Shown here: positions 16,158 through 25,135 of the stretch, one piece after another
Numbering within the stretch: position 1 is the first letter of the stretch
Layout of the letters: every line of letters begins with the position of its first letter
From: Thalassospira alkalitolerans
GTDB taxonomy: Bacteria; Pseudomonadota; Alphaproteobacteria; Rhodospirillales; Thalassospiraceae
DNA: 59,538 nucleotides
NCBI RefSeq assembly: GCF_002115745.1
Contig: NZ_JFKB01000021.1
Coordinates: forward strand, 1 to 59,538
Reading direction: 5' to 3'
Notes under the pieces: model-generated
What the model was told of the DNA's origin: nothing
Seen by the model: only the letters and a program-made list of their open reading frames with translations
Databases searched by the model: none
Position numbers and translations under genes: made by a program

Positions 16158-16805
16158 ATGTCCAAAACGTCTAAAGATGAACTTCGGCAGTTGTTACTGG
16201 ATCTTAAGGCACGCCTTGATGGCGATGACCTGAAGGTTGAGCAATTGTCTGATCTGATGGATCAGTTGTCGCGTTTCATGAGTGAAGGCGACAAACCGTC
16301 TGATGATCAAAAACGCCTGTTTGGTGAACTGGACGAACTTTCGGGCATCATCCGCCAGATGAAATCCGAAATCGCCTCGTTGCGACCGGACGATATCAAG
16401 GCGGAATACATCCCTAATGCCACCGACGAACTTGACGCAATTGTCGATGCCACCGCCGGTGCCACACATGAAATCCTCGATGCGATGGATGCGCTTGAAG
16501 AATATGCTGCGACTCTTCCGCCTGAACAGGCTGAAATCGTAACAGGTGCGACCATGCGTGTTTATCAGGCCTGTAATTTCCAGGATATCACCGGTCAGCG
16601 TACGACCAAGGTGATTAAGGCCCTTAAATCGATTGAGGAAAGAGTAGAGGGATTGGTCAAGGCATTTGGGGATGAAATCGCCAAATATGCCGCATCCAAT
16701 CCGCGCAAGAAAGACGAGCCTGAAGGCGACGATGCATTGCTTAACGGGCCGCAGCTCGAAGGCAAGGGCGTTTCGCAGGCTGACATCGACGCGATGTTTA
16801 GCTAA
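16158..16805 (+). CDS. cheZ: Chemotaxis phosphatase CheZ
   Basis: CheZ removes phosphate from CheY-P. The 215-residue helical protein has the catalytic segment NFQDITGQR near residue 140, with the Asp and Gln that act on CheY-P, followed by TTKVIKALKSIEERV. It ends with VSQADIDAMFS, the C-terminal CheY-binding helix. That tail is very close in sequence to the FliM CheY-binding peptide of the same locus. No obvious ribosome binding site is free, since the hairpin at 16130-16149 occupies that position. Confidence 0.93.
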   Translation: MSKTSKDELRQLLLDLKARLDGDDLKVEQLSDLMDQLSRFMSEGDKPSDDQKRLFGELDELSGIIRQMKSEIASLRPDDIKAEYIPNATDELDAIVDATAGATHEILDAMDALEEYAATLPPEQAEIVTGATMRVYQACNFQDITGQRTTKVIKALKSIEERVEGLVKAFGDEIAKYAASNPRKKDEPEGDDALLNGPQLEGKGVSQADIDAMFS

Positions 16806-16816
16806 ATGGCGCTGCA

Positions 16817-17674
16817 ATGGCAGAAATAGAGGACGACGGCCCAACACCACCAAGCCCGCCAGCCAATGGGGCAGTGGCGCTGTTTCTTGCGCTGTATCTT
16901 TTGCTTTTGGCGTTTTTCATTTTGTTGAATACGATTTCAACATTTGAAGAGGTCAAAACACGTGAAGTACAGGAAAGTCTGTCTTCTGCTTTTGCCGCCA
17001 TTTTGCCCCCGACAACCAGCTTGCAAACAGTGACCTCGCTTGAGGGGCCTGTCGCAGCGGCAGAGGCGACCCAAGACAAGCTTGGTTCTTTGTTTAAGAC
17101 CGCGATCAAGGTCGTGCGAGTTCAAGTGATCCAGCCCGGCACGCTGATGGAAGTCATCATGCATGTCGATCAGCTTTTCGATAACAATTCCATTCTTATT
17201 CGTGAACGCCAAAGCGACTTCATGGACCAGCTTACGGAAGTGCTGTCCGATGATGGGGGCTATAGCTCCTATGAAATGGAAATGGTGATGGGAAGCGAAG
17301 TCGGGTCCAAGGGGACTGTCGAAATTGAAAACAATCTTCAGATTGCCCGTGCCGGGGCGTTTGCCCGCGACCTGATTGATCGAGGGGCGCCGGAACAGCA
17401 TCTTTATGTCGGGATTGATCCTGGTGCAGACCCGTTCATTGTGACATTTCGGTTCTTCTGGAACTTTGGACCCAAGGAACCGCCACAGCCGGTTGTAACC
17501 CCGGCGACTGGTGCCGCCCCACCAATTGGTACGATACCGGCACCCGGGCCGGCATCCAATGGAATAGGGTCGGGAACCACCAGCGGTAAAATGATGATCC
17601 CGTTGCCTGGGGCAAACAATTCGGGGATTAATGCGCCCATTCCTCTGGGGCCGCAGGCAGGGGGGAATGGCTGA
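16817..17674 (+). CDS. MotB-like protein lacking the ion-binding aspartate
   Basis: This 285-residue protein has the layout of MotB: a short N-terminus, one membrane helix (about residues 18-40, VALFLALYLLLLAFFILLNT), then a periplasmic region. The helix resembles that of the next gene, but where MotB has SLADLISLLL this has only hydrophobic residues, so the proton- or sodium-binding Asp is missing. The peptidoglycan-binding part is a diverged OmpA-like domain without the usual GHTD motif, and the last 75 residues are Pro/Gly-rich. Its stop overlaps the motB start by one base, implying coupled synthesis of two partners. A structural or modulating stator partner is my inference. Confidence 0.7.
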   Translation: MAEIEDDGPTPPSPPANGAVALFLALYLLLLAFFILLNTISTFEEVKTREVQESLSSAFAAILPPTTSLQTVTSLEGPVAAAEATQDKLGSLFKTAIKVVRVQVIQPGTLMEVIMHVDQLFDNNSILIRERQSDFMDQLTEVLSDDGGYSSYEMEMVMGSEVGSKGTVEIENNLQIARAGAFARDLIDRGAPEQHLYVGIDPGADPFIVTFRFFWNFGPKEPPQPVVTPATGAAPPIGTIPAPGPASNGIGSGTTSGKMMIPLPGANNSGINAPIPLGPQAGGNG

Positions 17675-18399
17675 TGGATGATGCACCAAAGCGCGATGAC
17701 GGGAACAAACCGCCACCGCCGTGGATGCTTAGCCTTGCGGATCTGATTTCGCTTTTGCTGACATTTTTTGTCATGTTGTTTGCGATGTCGAAGGTTAAGA
17801 TCGACCGTTGGGACGAGGTGGTTGATTCGCTGTCCCAATCGATCAAACCCGCGCCGATCGAAGACAGTGACGAGCCGATTGCCCAGCTTAATATTCCGCG
17901 TGTTTATCGCAAACCGGCGATGAACCTTGACTATCTGAGTGCGGTGATTGATGACGCCATTGATGACAATCAGGTGCTTGGCGATGCGACATTAAGCCGT
18001 GATGCCGACAAGCTTGTCATTTCCCTGCCCGGCGACATTTTGTTTATCAGTGGCAGTCCGGACATGACTGACAAGGCCCGCCAGGCGTTGTTTGTTCTGG
18101 GCGGCGTTCTTCGAAATATCGGTAACCGGATTGGCGTTCAGGGACATACCGATCCCCGCCCGGTTAGCGGCCGCGGACTTTATGCATCGAATTGGGAACT
18201 GTCCCTTGCTCGTGCGGCTGCGGTTGCCAACGAGTTAAAACGATCCGGTTATACAGATTACATAAATATTTACGGATTTGCGTCATCAAGATACGACCAG
18301 CTTCCGGTCATGGCAGACGAGCAGAAACGTTTTACGATGGCTCGTCGGGTCGACATTGTTATTGAACCCCATAGCGGAAGCGGGATCGGAGGTTCGTAA
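17674..18399 (+). CDS. motB: Flagellar stator protein MotB
   Basis: MotB anchors the stator to peptidoglycan and carries the ion path. The 241-residue product has WMLSLADLISLLLTFFVMLF with the essential Asp at residue 23, a plug-like segment after it, and an OmpA/MotB domain with ISGSPDMTDKARQAL, GVQGHTDPRP and NWELSLARAAAVANEL. No motA is in the window. It is translationally coupled to the MotB-like gene before it and only two bases separate it from the large TPR gene after it. Confidence 0.9.
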   Translation: MDDAPKRDDGNKPPPPWMLSLADLISLLLTFFVMLFAMSKVKIDRWDEVVDSLSQSIKPAPIEDSDEPIAQLNIPRVYRKPAMNLDYLSAVIDDAIDDNQVLGDATLSRDADKLVISLPGDILFISGSPDMTDKARQALFVLGGVLRNIGNRIGVQGHTDPRPVSGRGLYASNWELSLARAAAVANELKRSGYTDYINIYGFASSRYDQLPVMADEQKRFTMARRVDIVIEPHSGSGIGGS

Positions 18400-18401
18400 G
18401 A

Positions 18402-21400
18402 ATGCTTTTGGTCGTAGCGCGTCTCCTGCTGGCCGCCGTTGTTGTGGTGGCCAGTCTGGCAGTATTGCCAGTGATGGGAGCGCGTCCCGCACTTGCCCAG
18501 GCGGCAGATCCTGTGATCATCCGCTCGGGCGCACATAGTGGCTATGGACGTATCGTTCTGCAATGGAACAAGCCCGTCAATTACACCGCTGAAATCATCG
18601 GTGATCAACTTGTCGTGCGCTTTGACCAGCCGCTTGTTGCCTCGATGCGCGGGGTTTTGGGACCGGTTTCTGATTATATAAGCGATGGATTCTTTGATCC
18701 GGATGGACGCACAATCGCGTTTGTTTTGCGCGCTGATTTCGAAGCCCGGGTTTTCAATGTTGGAACAAATGTGGTTGTCGATATTCTCGATAAACCTGCT
18801 TCAACCCCGGATCCTGCACCTAGTCCGGTCCCCGCGACATCTGAACCAACACCGCCGCGCCCGGCGCCCAATCCGCCCGGTGAAGTTTCGTCAGAGCCGC
18901 TGCCAACGCCACTGACCCGTCCGGGCACGGCCCCGGCATCTTCGGGCAATGTTCAGCAGGCGACAACTGCACCCGAACTTGAAATTCGGGTCGGGCGGCA
19001 TCCGACATTCTATCGATTGGTTTTTGATTGGCCGAACCGGACCGATTATACGCTGGACGGGGCACAAGGGAACCAGACCCTTGCCTTTACCAACCCGGCG
19101 CGGATTGATGCGATCGGTGTCAGTCGTCGTCTGCCCGAAGGGGTTAACCTGCGTCAAAGTGCTACTGATCCGCTTGCTGTTGATATTGAAACCAGCCCTC
19201 CGCGTGCTTTGCGGCATTTTCGATCTGGCAATAAGGTCGTTGTTGACCTGATGGGGGTTCAGGGCGAACCGGTGGATGCCACGGCGGGGGCATCGCGCCC
19301 GGCATCGTCATCTGCGTCCTCGGCACCTTCTGCGCCGGTTGCACCACCCGCACCGCGCCCGGTTGTACCCTCGCAAAATGATGCAGCATCAGACGGCGGC
19401 CCCGTTGCTGCCAATGATCCGATTGCCCAGGGTTTATCACAGCCGCCCGATACGCCAATCATCCCTGATGCGGTTGCACCGGAACGCGAAAGCATTGGCG
19501 ACCTGATGGTAAGCGTTAATCAGGACCCGACAAAAATCGTTCTTGGTTTCCCATTCGGTCAACCGGGCGGGGCGGCGATATGGTCACGTGCGGGTTTCCT
19601 GTGGATGGTGTTTGATGTTCGCGCCAATCTGGACCTCAGCACTGTGCGTCAGGAAGCAGCACAGATTATCGGGGTGATTGAACAGATCGATAGTCCCTAT
19701 GCCACGGTATTGCGCATGACCATTCCCGAAGGGATCGGTTTATATACCACCCCGACCGAGAACGGGGATTGGGCCGTGACCCTGCAACAGGGGACGATGC
19801 AGCCGATTGAACGGCTGGGGCCGACCATTGAACTTGATAACCAGACCCGTGCGCGTCTTGTCGTACCGTTGACGAATATCAGTCCGACAGTCCCGATCGA
19901 AGACCCCGAAGTCGGTGATTCCCTGCGTGTCGTGCCAACCCGCGAGATGGGATATGGTATCGAGACCGCCTTGCGTTATCCCGATTTCGAAGTTTTGCCA
20001 TCCATCCAGGGGGTCGTTGTTGCACCGGTTAATGAAACGGTGCAGGTCACCAACCGTGATGATGGGCAGGCAGTTGTGGTGACAGCCGAAGATGGATTGA
20101 ATATATCGCCGGAAGGGGCGCGACTTTTGGCGTCGGCAACCGGGGTGCGTGCCGGTGCCGGGGATGGGCGTGAAGGCCTGATCTTTGAATTGGAAGACTG
20201 GGGGCGTGGCGGGCTTGATAATTACAACAAGGCAATTGGCAAGCTGCGTGACAATTTGACCGCCAGTGGTGATGAACATCGCAACAAGGCGCGCCTTGTG
20301 TTGGCCGAATATTATATGGCCAATGGTCTTGGCCCCGAAGCGGACGCAGTTGTGTCGGCCATGGAAGGCGACGATCCGCTGATTGCACAGAAGATGCAAT
20401 TCCGGGCGTTGAAGGCAGCCGTGAAATTCCTGAACCGTGATTACAGCGAAGCTGCCCGGTTGCTTGAAGATGATCGTTTGCGCGCCATTCCTGAAATGCA
20501 GTTGTGGCGCGCGGTGACACTGGCTGCACTTGGTCGTCCGAATGATGGTGCAAGCGACCTTTTGGACAGTGTCGATATCCTTAATAATTACCCGCCCGAA
20601 CTGATGGGGCGCCTTGGTCCGCTTGCGGCAGAACAGGCGTTGATTGTCGGGAACCCCGAAGTCGGGATGAATTTGATCGAACAGATGCTGGTGACCAAAG
20701 GTCTGAGCGATAGCAAGATCAAGGATATTCAGTATCTGAAAGGTATATTTGAAGAAGAGGCTGGCGAATTCGAGCAGGCCGTCGCGACTTGGGACGAGGT
20801 TGCCGAGGGCGAAAACCGCAAGGCGCGCGCCCATGCGATCTTTGACCGGACCGAACTTTTGATGCGTCTTGAACGTTTGACCCTGAGTGATGCAATCGAA
20901 CAGCTTGAAAAGCTGCGATTTGCATGGCGCGGCGATGGGTTCGAGATGGCGTTGTTGCGTCGGCTTGGTGAATTGCAGATCGAAAACAAGCAGTATCGTG
21001 AAGGCCTTAATACGCTGCGTCAGGCCGCGATCTTCTTCCCGAACAGCCCGTCGGCAACTGATGTCACTGATATGATGCATAAAACCTTTGCCGATATTTA
21101 TCTTGGTGATGACATCAATAATATTTCGGCGATCAAGGCCGTGGCGCTTTATGACGAGTTCCGCGAACTGACCCCGGCGGGGGAAAAGGGCGATGAGCTG
21201 ATCCGTCGTCTGGCAGACCGTATGGTAGATGTCGAATTGTTTGACCGGGCCGAAGCACTTTTGGAACATCAGGTCGATTTCCGACTGTCGGGCCCGGAAA
21301 AGGCCCGGGTTGGTGCCAGATTGGCCTTGGTGTATCTGCTTGATAATAAATCCGAGGAATCTATTCAGGTTCTAGATAAAACAGCGGACTCAGGGATTTC

Positions 21401-21893
21401 GCCGGAACTTGAAATGCAGCGTCGTCATCTTCGTGCGCGGGCTTTGCTGGATACGGATCGTGGTGCCGAGGCCATGGCATCGCTTGAAGGCGATTTTTCC
21501 AAGGACGCCGAATTGTTGCGAGTGGATTATTACCGTGCGACGCGTGATTATCTTTCGGCGGCGGAAACGTTCCAGCGTCTGGTTGGCGATGATCAGGGCA
21601 ATGTGGTCGAGGACTTTGGGGACGAGCGCGCGCGCTATGTCCTGAACTGGGCAGTTAATCTGGCGATGGGCGGGCAGGAACGCACGCTGAATATGTTAAA
21701 ACGACGCTATGGTATTGTGATGGCTCAAAGCCCCTATGCAGAAGCATTCAGCCTGATAACCTCTTCGCCAGCTCAGGGGTTGATCGATTATCGTACGCTG
21801 GCGAATAAGGTTGATGAAGTTGAAAGTTTCCAAGGATTTTTGTCGAACTATCGTGATCAGTTGGAAAAGTCTCAGCTTAGTGCTATAAACTAA
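18402..21893 (+). CDS. Large exported TPR protein with duplicated AMIN-like modules
   Basis: This 1163-residue protein begins with a signal peptide (MLLVVARLLLAAVVVVASLA...ALAQ). Residues about 40-125 and 193-285 are two related modules, each with an R-H-x-x-Y-R-hydrophobic-V-hydrophobic-x-W pattern and ending in VVVDI or VVVDL, like the AMIN domain. They are separated by Pro/Ala/Thr-rich linkers. From about residue 600 onward it is helical with TPR-like repeats (NKARLVLAEYYMANGLGPEA, YREGLNTLRQAAIFFPNSPS). It starts two bases after motB and so belongs to the stator operon. A periplasmic scaffold for the motor is a reasonable inference; I do not recognise a named family. Confidence 0.7.
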   Translation: MLLVVARLLLAAVVVVASLAVLPVMGARPALAQAADPVIIRSGAHSGYGRIVLQWNKPVNYTAEIIGDQLVVRFDQPLVASMRGVLGPVSDYISDGFFDPDGRTIAFVLRADFEARVFNVGTNVVVDILDKPASTPDPAPSPVPATSEPTPPRPAPNPPGEVSSEPLPTPLTRPGTAPASSGNVQQATTAPELEIRVGRHPTFYRLVFDWPNRTDYTLDGAQGNQTLAFTNPARIDAIGVSRRLPEGVNLRQSATDPLAVDIETSPPRALRHFRSGNKVVVDLMGVQGEPVDATAGASRPASSSASSAPSAPVAPPAPRPVVPSQNDAASDGGPVAANDPIAQGLSQPPDTPIIPDAVAPERESIGDLMVSVNQDPTKIVLGFPFGQPGGAAIWSRAGFLWMVFDVRANLDLSTVRQEAAQIIGVIEQIDSPYATVLRMTIPEGIGLYTTPTENGDWAVTLQQGTMQPIERLGPTIELDNQTRARLVVPLTNISPTVPIEDPEVGDSLRVVPTREMGYGIETALRYPDFEVLPSIQGVVVAPVNETVQVTNRDDGQAVVVTAEDGLNISPEGARLLASATGVRAGAGDGREGLIFELEDWGRGGLDNYNKAIGKLRDNLTASGDEHRNKARLVLAEYYMANGLGPEADAVVSAMEGDDPLIAQKMQFRALKAAVKFLNRDYSEAARLLEDDRLRAIPEMQLWRAVTLAALGRPNDGASDLLDSVDILNNYPPELMGRLGPLAAEQALIVGNPEVGMNLIEQMLVTKGLSDSKIKDIQYLKGIFEEEAGEFEQAVATWDEVAEGENRKARAHAIFDRTELLMRLERLTLSDAIEQLEKLRFAWRGDGFEMALLRRLGELQIENKQYREGLNTLRQAAIFFPNSPSATDVTDMMHKTFADIYLGDDINNISAIKAVALYDEFRELTPAGEKGDELIRRLADRMVDVELFDRAEALLEHQVDFRLSGPEKARVGARLALVYLLDNKSEESIQVLDKTADSGISPELEMQRRHLRARALLDTDRGAEAMASLEGDFSKDAELLRVDYYRATRDYLSAAETFQRLVGDDQGNVVEDFGDERARYVLNWAVNLAMGGQERTLNMLKRRYGIVMAQSPYAEAFSLITSSPAQGLIDYRTLANKVDEVESFQGFLSNYRDQLEKSQLSAIN

Positions 21894-21977
21894 CATTGAG
21901 TATATGTTTTGTAGGGCCTGTTTCATCGTTAGGGTGGGGTAGGACGCGGTTTTTGTATTGGTGAAAGCAGTGCTGTG

Positions 21978-23297
21978 ATGGATCGTGCACTTAAAATGGT
22001 CTATTACGATGACGCAAAGGTCGAGCGCGACATCTTTGCGCAGCTTTCGCTTGCGCTCAGGCATTTTCGGGGTGTCGGGATGCCGCGCGACGAAGTCGCA
22101 ACCCGTAAAATTCTTGACCAAATTCACCGCCAGAGTCGCGCCTTTGCTGCCATCTGTTATGGCTTTATGCGTTCCAAGGGAATCGGTGTTGCCGAGGACC
22201 TTGGCGAAGGTGACCAGTGGTACCGCGAAGCCGCATATTGGTTCCGCGAAGAGGCGCTGGGCGGCGAAGGCATTTCGGCCAATAATCTTGGATATCTGTA
22301 TGCCAAGGGGCTGGGCGTTCCGGAAAATTCGGAAACAGCCGCCGGATGGTTTGAACAAGCTGCCGAGAACGGATCGGTTTCGGCCTTGTATAACCTTGGG
22401 GTTTGTTACCTTAACGGTTGGGGTGTTCCCCAGGATGATGAATTGGCCGTCGATTTTTTGCGTCGTGCAAGCGATGCCAATGATCCGTCGGCTGCCAGTG
22501 TTTTGGCATATCTTTATCTTGAAGGACGCGGCGTAAAACGCGATCCATCAAAGTCATTTGAATATAACCTGCGCGCCGCACGCGCGGGCAGTGTCGAGGC
22601 CGCATCGGCGCTTGGCTATGCCCTTGGTGTTGGTCTGGGCGCGGAACGCAATATTGCCGAAAGCATCAGCTGGTTTGAAATGGCCGCCAATGAGGGCGAT
22701 ACTTATGCTCAGGCCAATCTGGCGATGTATTTCTGTCATTCCCCGGATCTGAAGCTGTTTAATCGCGGCTGGACGATGTTGATGAACGCCTGTGATCAGG
22801 GCGATATCTCGGCGAAATACCAGATGACGCAAATCCTGATATTTGGTGTTGCCCATCGGGAACCCGATTATGCCGCCGCGCTTGATCTTGCGATGGATCT
22901 GGCCGAGCTGGGGCATCCGGGGGGCTATCATCTGATCGGGGTGATGTACGAACATGGCCTTGGCGTGCCGGTGGATATGTCACGTGCGGCAAGCTGGTAT
23001 GAACGCGCAGCCCGCAAGGGATCATCGAACGGGCAGGCGGCCCTTGGACGCCTGTATGCAATTGGCATTGGCGTCGATCAGGATAATATCATGGCCTATT
23101 ACTGGCTGCGGATGTCCGCCCCGTCATCGAACAGTCAGGCCTATCGCGAAATGGAAGCTGTGCGTGCGCGCATGAAGGACGGAGATCGCAAAAAGGCTGA
23201 TCGCTATGTCAACGACAATCCGGCACCGCGTCGTGGCAGCTTTGGCCTGAAATCCCTTGAAAAGGATGTTTTCAAGACCGGGAAACGGTCTGTTTGA
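21978..23297 (+). CDS. Sel1-repeat protein
   Basis: The 439-residue product is a chain of about ten Sel1-like repeats, for example ANNLGYLYAKGLGVPENSET, ALYNLGVCYLNGWGVPQDDE and VLAYLYLEGRGVKRDPSKSF, from about residue 30 to 400. There is no signal peptide. Such solenoids are protein-binding scaffolds. It follows the large TPR protein by 84 bases on the same strand, ends the motility run and is followed by a terminator. GTG just before the ATG could also serve as start. Confidence 0.8.
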   Translation: MDRALKMVYYDDAKVERDIFAQLSLALRHFRGVGMPRDEVATRKILDQIHRQSRAFAAICYGFMRSKGIGVAEDLGEGDQWYREAAYWFREEALGGEGISANNLGYLYAKGLGVPENSETAAGWFEQAAENGSVSALYNLGVCYLNGWGVPQDDELAVDFLRRASDANDPSAASVLAYLYLEGRGVKRDPSKSFEYNLRAARAGSVEAASALGYALGVGLGAERNIAESISWFEMAANEGDTYAQANLAMYFCHSPDLKLFNRGWTMLMNACDQGDISAKYQMTQILIFGVAHREPDYAAALDLAMDLAELGHPGGYHLIGVMYEHGLGVPVDMSRAASWYERAARKGSSNGQAALGRLYAIGIGVDQDNIMAYYWLRMSAPSSNSQAYREMEAVRARMKDGDRKKADRYVNDNPAPRRGSFGLKSLEKDVFKTGKRSV

Positions 23298-23333
23298 TTG
23301 TTTCACCGCTTAGGGTGTTCTCGGGATCATGAA

Positions 23334-23369
23334 AAAGCCGCCTGCTTATGCAAGGCGGCTTTCGTTTTT
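23334..23369. terminator. Terminator between the Sel1 gene and fliP
   Basis: AAAGCCGCCT pairs with AGGCGGCTTT, followed by CGTTTTTG on the plus strand; A residues on the other side let it act for the convergent fliP operon too. Confidence 0.8.
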
Positions 23370-23391
23370 GGTGCTTTTTAAAGCTGTGTGG

Positions 23392-24255
23392 CTATCCACC
23401 GAAACTTTCGACCAGCGATCCCGATATCAGATACCAGCCGTCAACCATCACAAAGAAAATCAGTTTGAACGGCAATGAAATGATAACCGGCGGCAGCATC
23501 ATCATCCCCATCGACATCAGAATACTGGCAACGACCATGTCGATGATCAGGAACGGGATAAACAGCAAAAAGCCGATTTCAAACGCACGCCGCAATTCAC
23601 TGATCATGAATGCCGGGATCAGGGCGCGTAACGGAATGGTTTCCGGCCCGGTAACGACAACATTTGCCAGATTGACGAATAGTTCCAGATCGCGGTCTCG
23701 GACCTGGGTCATCATGAAATCATGAACCGGTCTGATTGAACGATCCATGCCTTGGAACTCGTCAATGTCGCCATTGATCATCGGTTGCAGGCCTTCGTCC
23801 CAGACCCGTTCCATGGTCGGCATCATGATGAACAGTGTCAAAAATAGCGCCAGACTGACCATCACCTGATTAGGTGGTGATTGCTGAATGCCAAGGGCGG
23901 TGCGCAACAGGCTGAGAACGACGACAATACGGGTAAAGGATGTCACCATCATCAGGATGGCCGGGGCCAGACTTAGAACCGTGATCAGGCCGATAAGCTG
24001 GATCATTCGACCCGATGATGTAATGCCGGGTCCTTCGCCGAGATCGAAATTAAAAGTCTGGGCATGCACGGCATCGCCGCCAAACCCAATGGCAATCAGG
24101 GGCACCAGTGACCAGACCGCCGCCAATGTTAACCAGCGTGGCAGCATACGATCACCGCACTGTTTTTTTGCCGTTTCAGCCGGTACTGGAGTTTGCAATT
24201 GCGTCAGTTGTCCGGCTTGTTGCGGTGTGGATTTCGGGGGGGACACGATGGTCAT
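23392..24255 (-). CDS. fliP: Flagellar export gate protein FliP
   Basis: FliP is the main subunit of the FliPQR export gate in the inner membrane. The 287-residue protein shows the long periplasmic-signal region, then MVTSFTRIVVVLSLLRTALG, PPNQVMVSLALFLTLFIMMP, LIPAFMISELRRAFEIGFLL and MLPPVIISLPFKLIFFVMVDGW, all hallmarks. The N-terminus is about 40 residues longer than usual before the signal-like helix. Its ATG overlaps the fliO stop (ATGA). Confidence 0.96.
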   Translation of the reverse strand: MTIVSPPKSTPQQAGQLTQLQTPVPAETAKKQCGDRMLPRWLTLAAVWSLVPLIAIGFGGDAVHAQTFNFDLGEGPGITSSGRMIQLIGLITVLSLAPAILMMVTSFTRIVVVLSLLRTALGIQQSPPNQVMVSLALFLTLFIMMPTMERVWDEGLQPMINGDIDEFQGMDRSIRPVHDFMMTQVRDRDLELFVNLANVVVTGPETIPLRALIPAFMISELRRAFEIGFLLFIPFLIIDMVVASILMSMGMMMLPPVIISLPFKLIFFVMVDGWYLISGSLVESFGG

Positions 24256-24647
24256 GCGGGTTGTTTCCCGTTGGTCTTTGTCGGATCGTTATCCGCGGTG
24301 GTGATCGGTGCTGCGGATGGGGTTTCAGGCACAGGGTCATTGTGATGGCTCCGCATATCCTCGCCAAGGACTTCGGAAAAATGGGTGCCAATATTGCGTT
24401 CAATCACGCAATCGCCCGATGGGCCCAGCAAGACAAGGTGCTCGGTATCATCACGTTTGATAAGGATCAGGCGCCTTTTGGTGTCAACCGGAACGACTTC
24501 GACGATTGAAAGTCGGCGTTGCTTGCCGCGTCGATTGACATTCCGCGCACCCGGAACAAAGCGCCGTGCGATCAAGGCCAACGCCCCGATCATGCCCAGA
24601 ACAAAGACCAGAGCGGCAACAAACCGGAAATAAGCGCCGAATTCCAT
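24252..24647 (-). CDS. fliO: Flagellar biosynthetic protein FliO
   Basis: FliO is a small membrane chaperone for FliP. The 131-residue product has an N-terminal membrane helix (YFRFVAALVFVLGMIGALAL) then a cytoplasmic beta-rich segment (LSIVEVVPVDTKRRLILIKR, HLVLLGPSGDCVIERNI), which is the FliO pattern, and a disordered tail. Directly coupled to fliP. Confidence 0.88.
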   Translation of the reverse strand: MEFGAYFRFVAALVFVLGMIGALALIARRFVPGARNVNRRGKQRRLSIVEVVPVDTKRRLILIKRDDTEHLVLLGPSGDCVIERNIGTHFSEVLGEDMRSHHNDPVPETPSAAPITTADNDPTKTNGKQPA

Positions 24648-24796
24648 CAGGTTACCTTCCCCGCGACGGACCTGTTGTGTGGCCCGACCTTATTACGCCG
24701 AACCCATACTGTTTACCGTGCCCAATCCGGGCAGGCAAGTCGCCATCGGATTGCGACCGGCCTGTGTCATGGCAAAACGGTTGGATGCGCCCCCGA

Positions 24797-25135
24797 TCAG
24801 CGGGTCGTTCGCGCCGCATGAGCATAGGCATTGGTTGCCTGTGTGGTGTTGCTAAGTCCGCGCAGCTGGCGTTGCAGCTCGGAATATTCCTTGTTCATCG
24901 TGGTTTCCAGCCGCCCAAGGTCGTCGGTCAAAGCGGCTAAAAGCGGTGCAACATTGCGACGTTGTTCAGGATTCATCGCCCGTGCTTGTACGCACAGGGC
25001 GGAAATCTTTGTTTCCAACGCGTTCAGTTCAACCACCTTTCCCTCGTCAAGAAAACGCTGACTGGCGGTGATCAGAGACAAAACGCGCTTAAGGTCTTTC
25101 TTGAACTGATCGGGTTTGAAGTGTTCAGGGCTCAT
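24797..25135 (-). CDS. Small helical protein of the export-gate operon
   Basis: From the ATG at 25133-25135, with GGAAGG before it, the product is 112 residues. It is highly charged and predicted all-helical (LITASQRFLDEGKVVELNAL, APLLAALTDDLGRLETTMNK), with a short flexible C-terminus. The pattern recalls FlgN/FliT-type export chaperones but no diagnostic residue is seen. It overlaps the end of the FlhB-like gene and lies 149 bases before fliO, so a role in flagellar export is inferred from position only. Confidence 0.6.
   Translation of the reverse strand: MSPEHFKPDQFKKDLKRVLSLITASQRFLDEGKVVELNALETKISALCVQARAMNPEQRRNVAPLLAALTDDLGRLETTMNKEYSELQRQLRGLSNTTQATNAYAHAARTTR

Noticed and set aside
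19740..21269. 509-codon open frame on the minus strand opposite the large TPR gene
   Set aside because: The product is rich in His, Gln and Arg with no domain pattern. It mirrors the codon bias of the plus-strand gene, which has a signal peptide and repeats.
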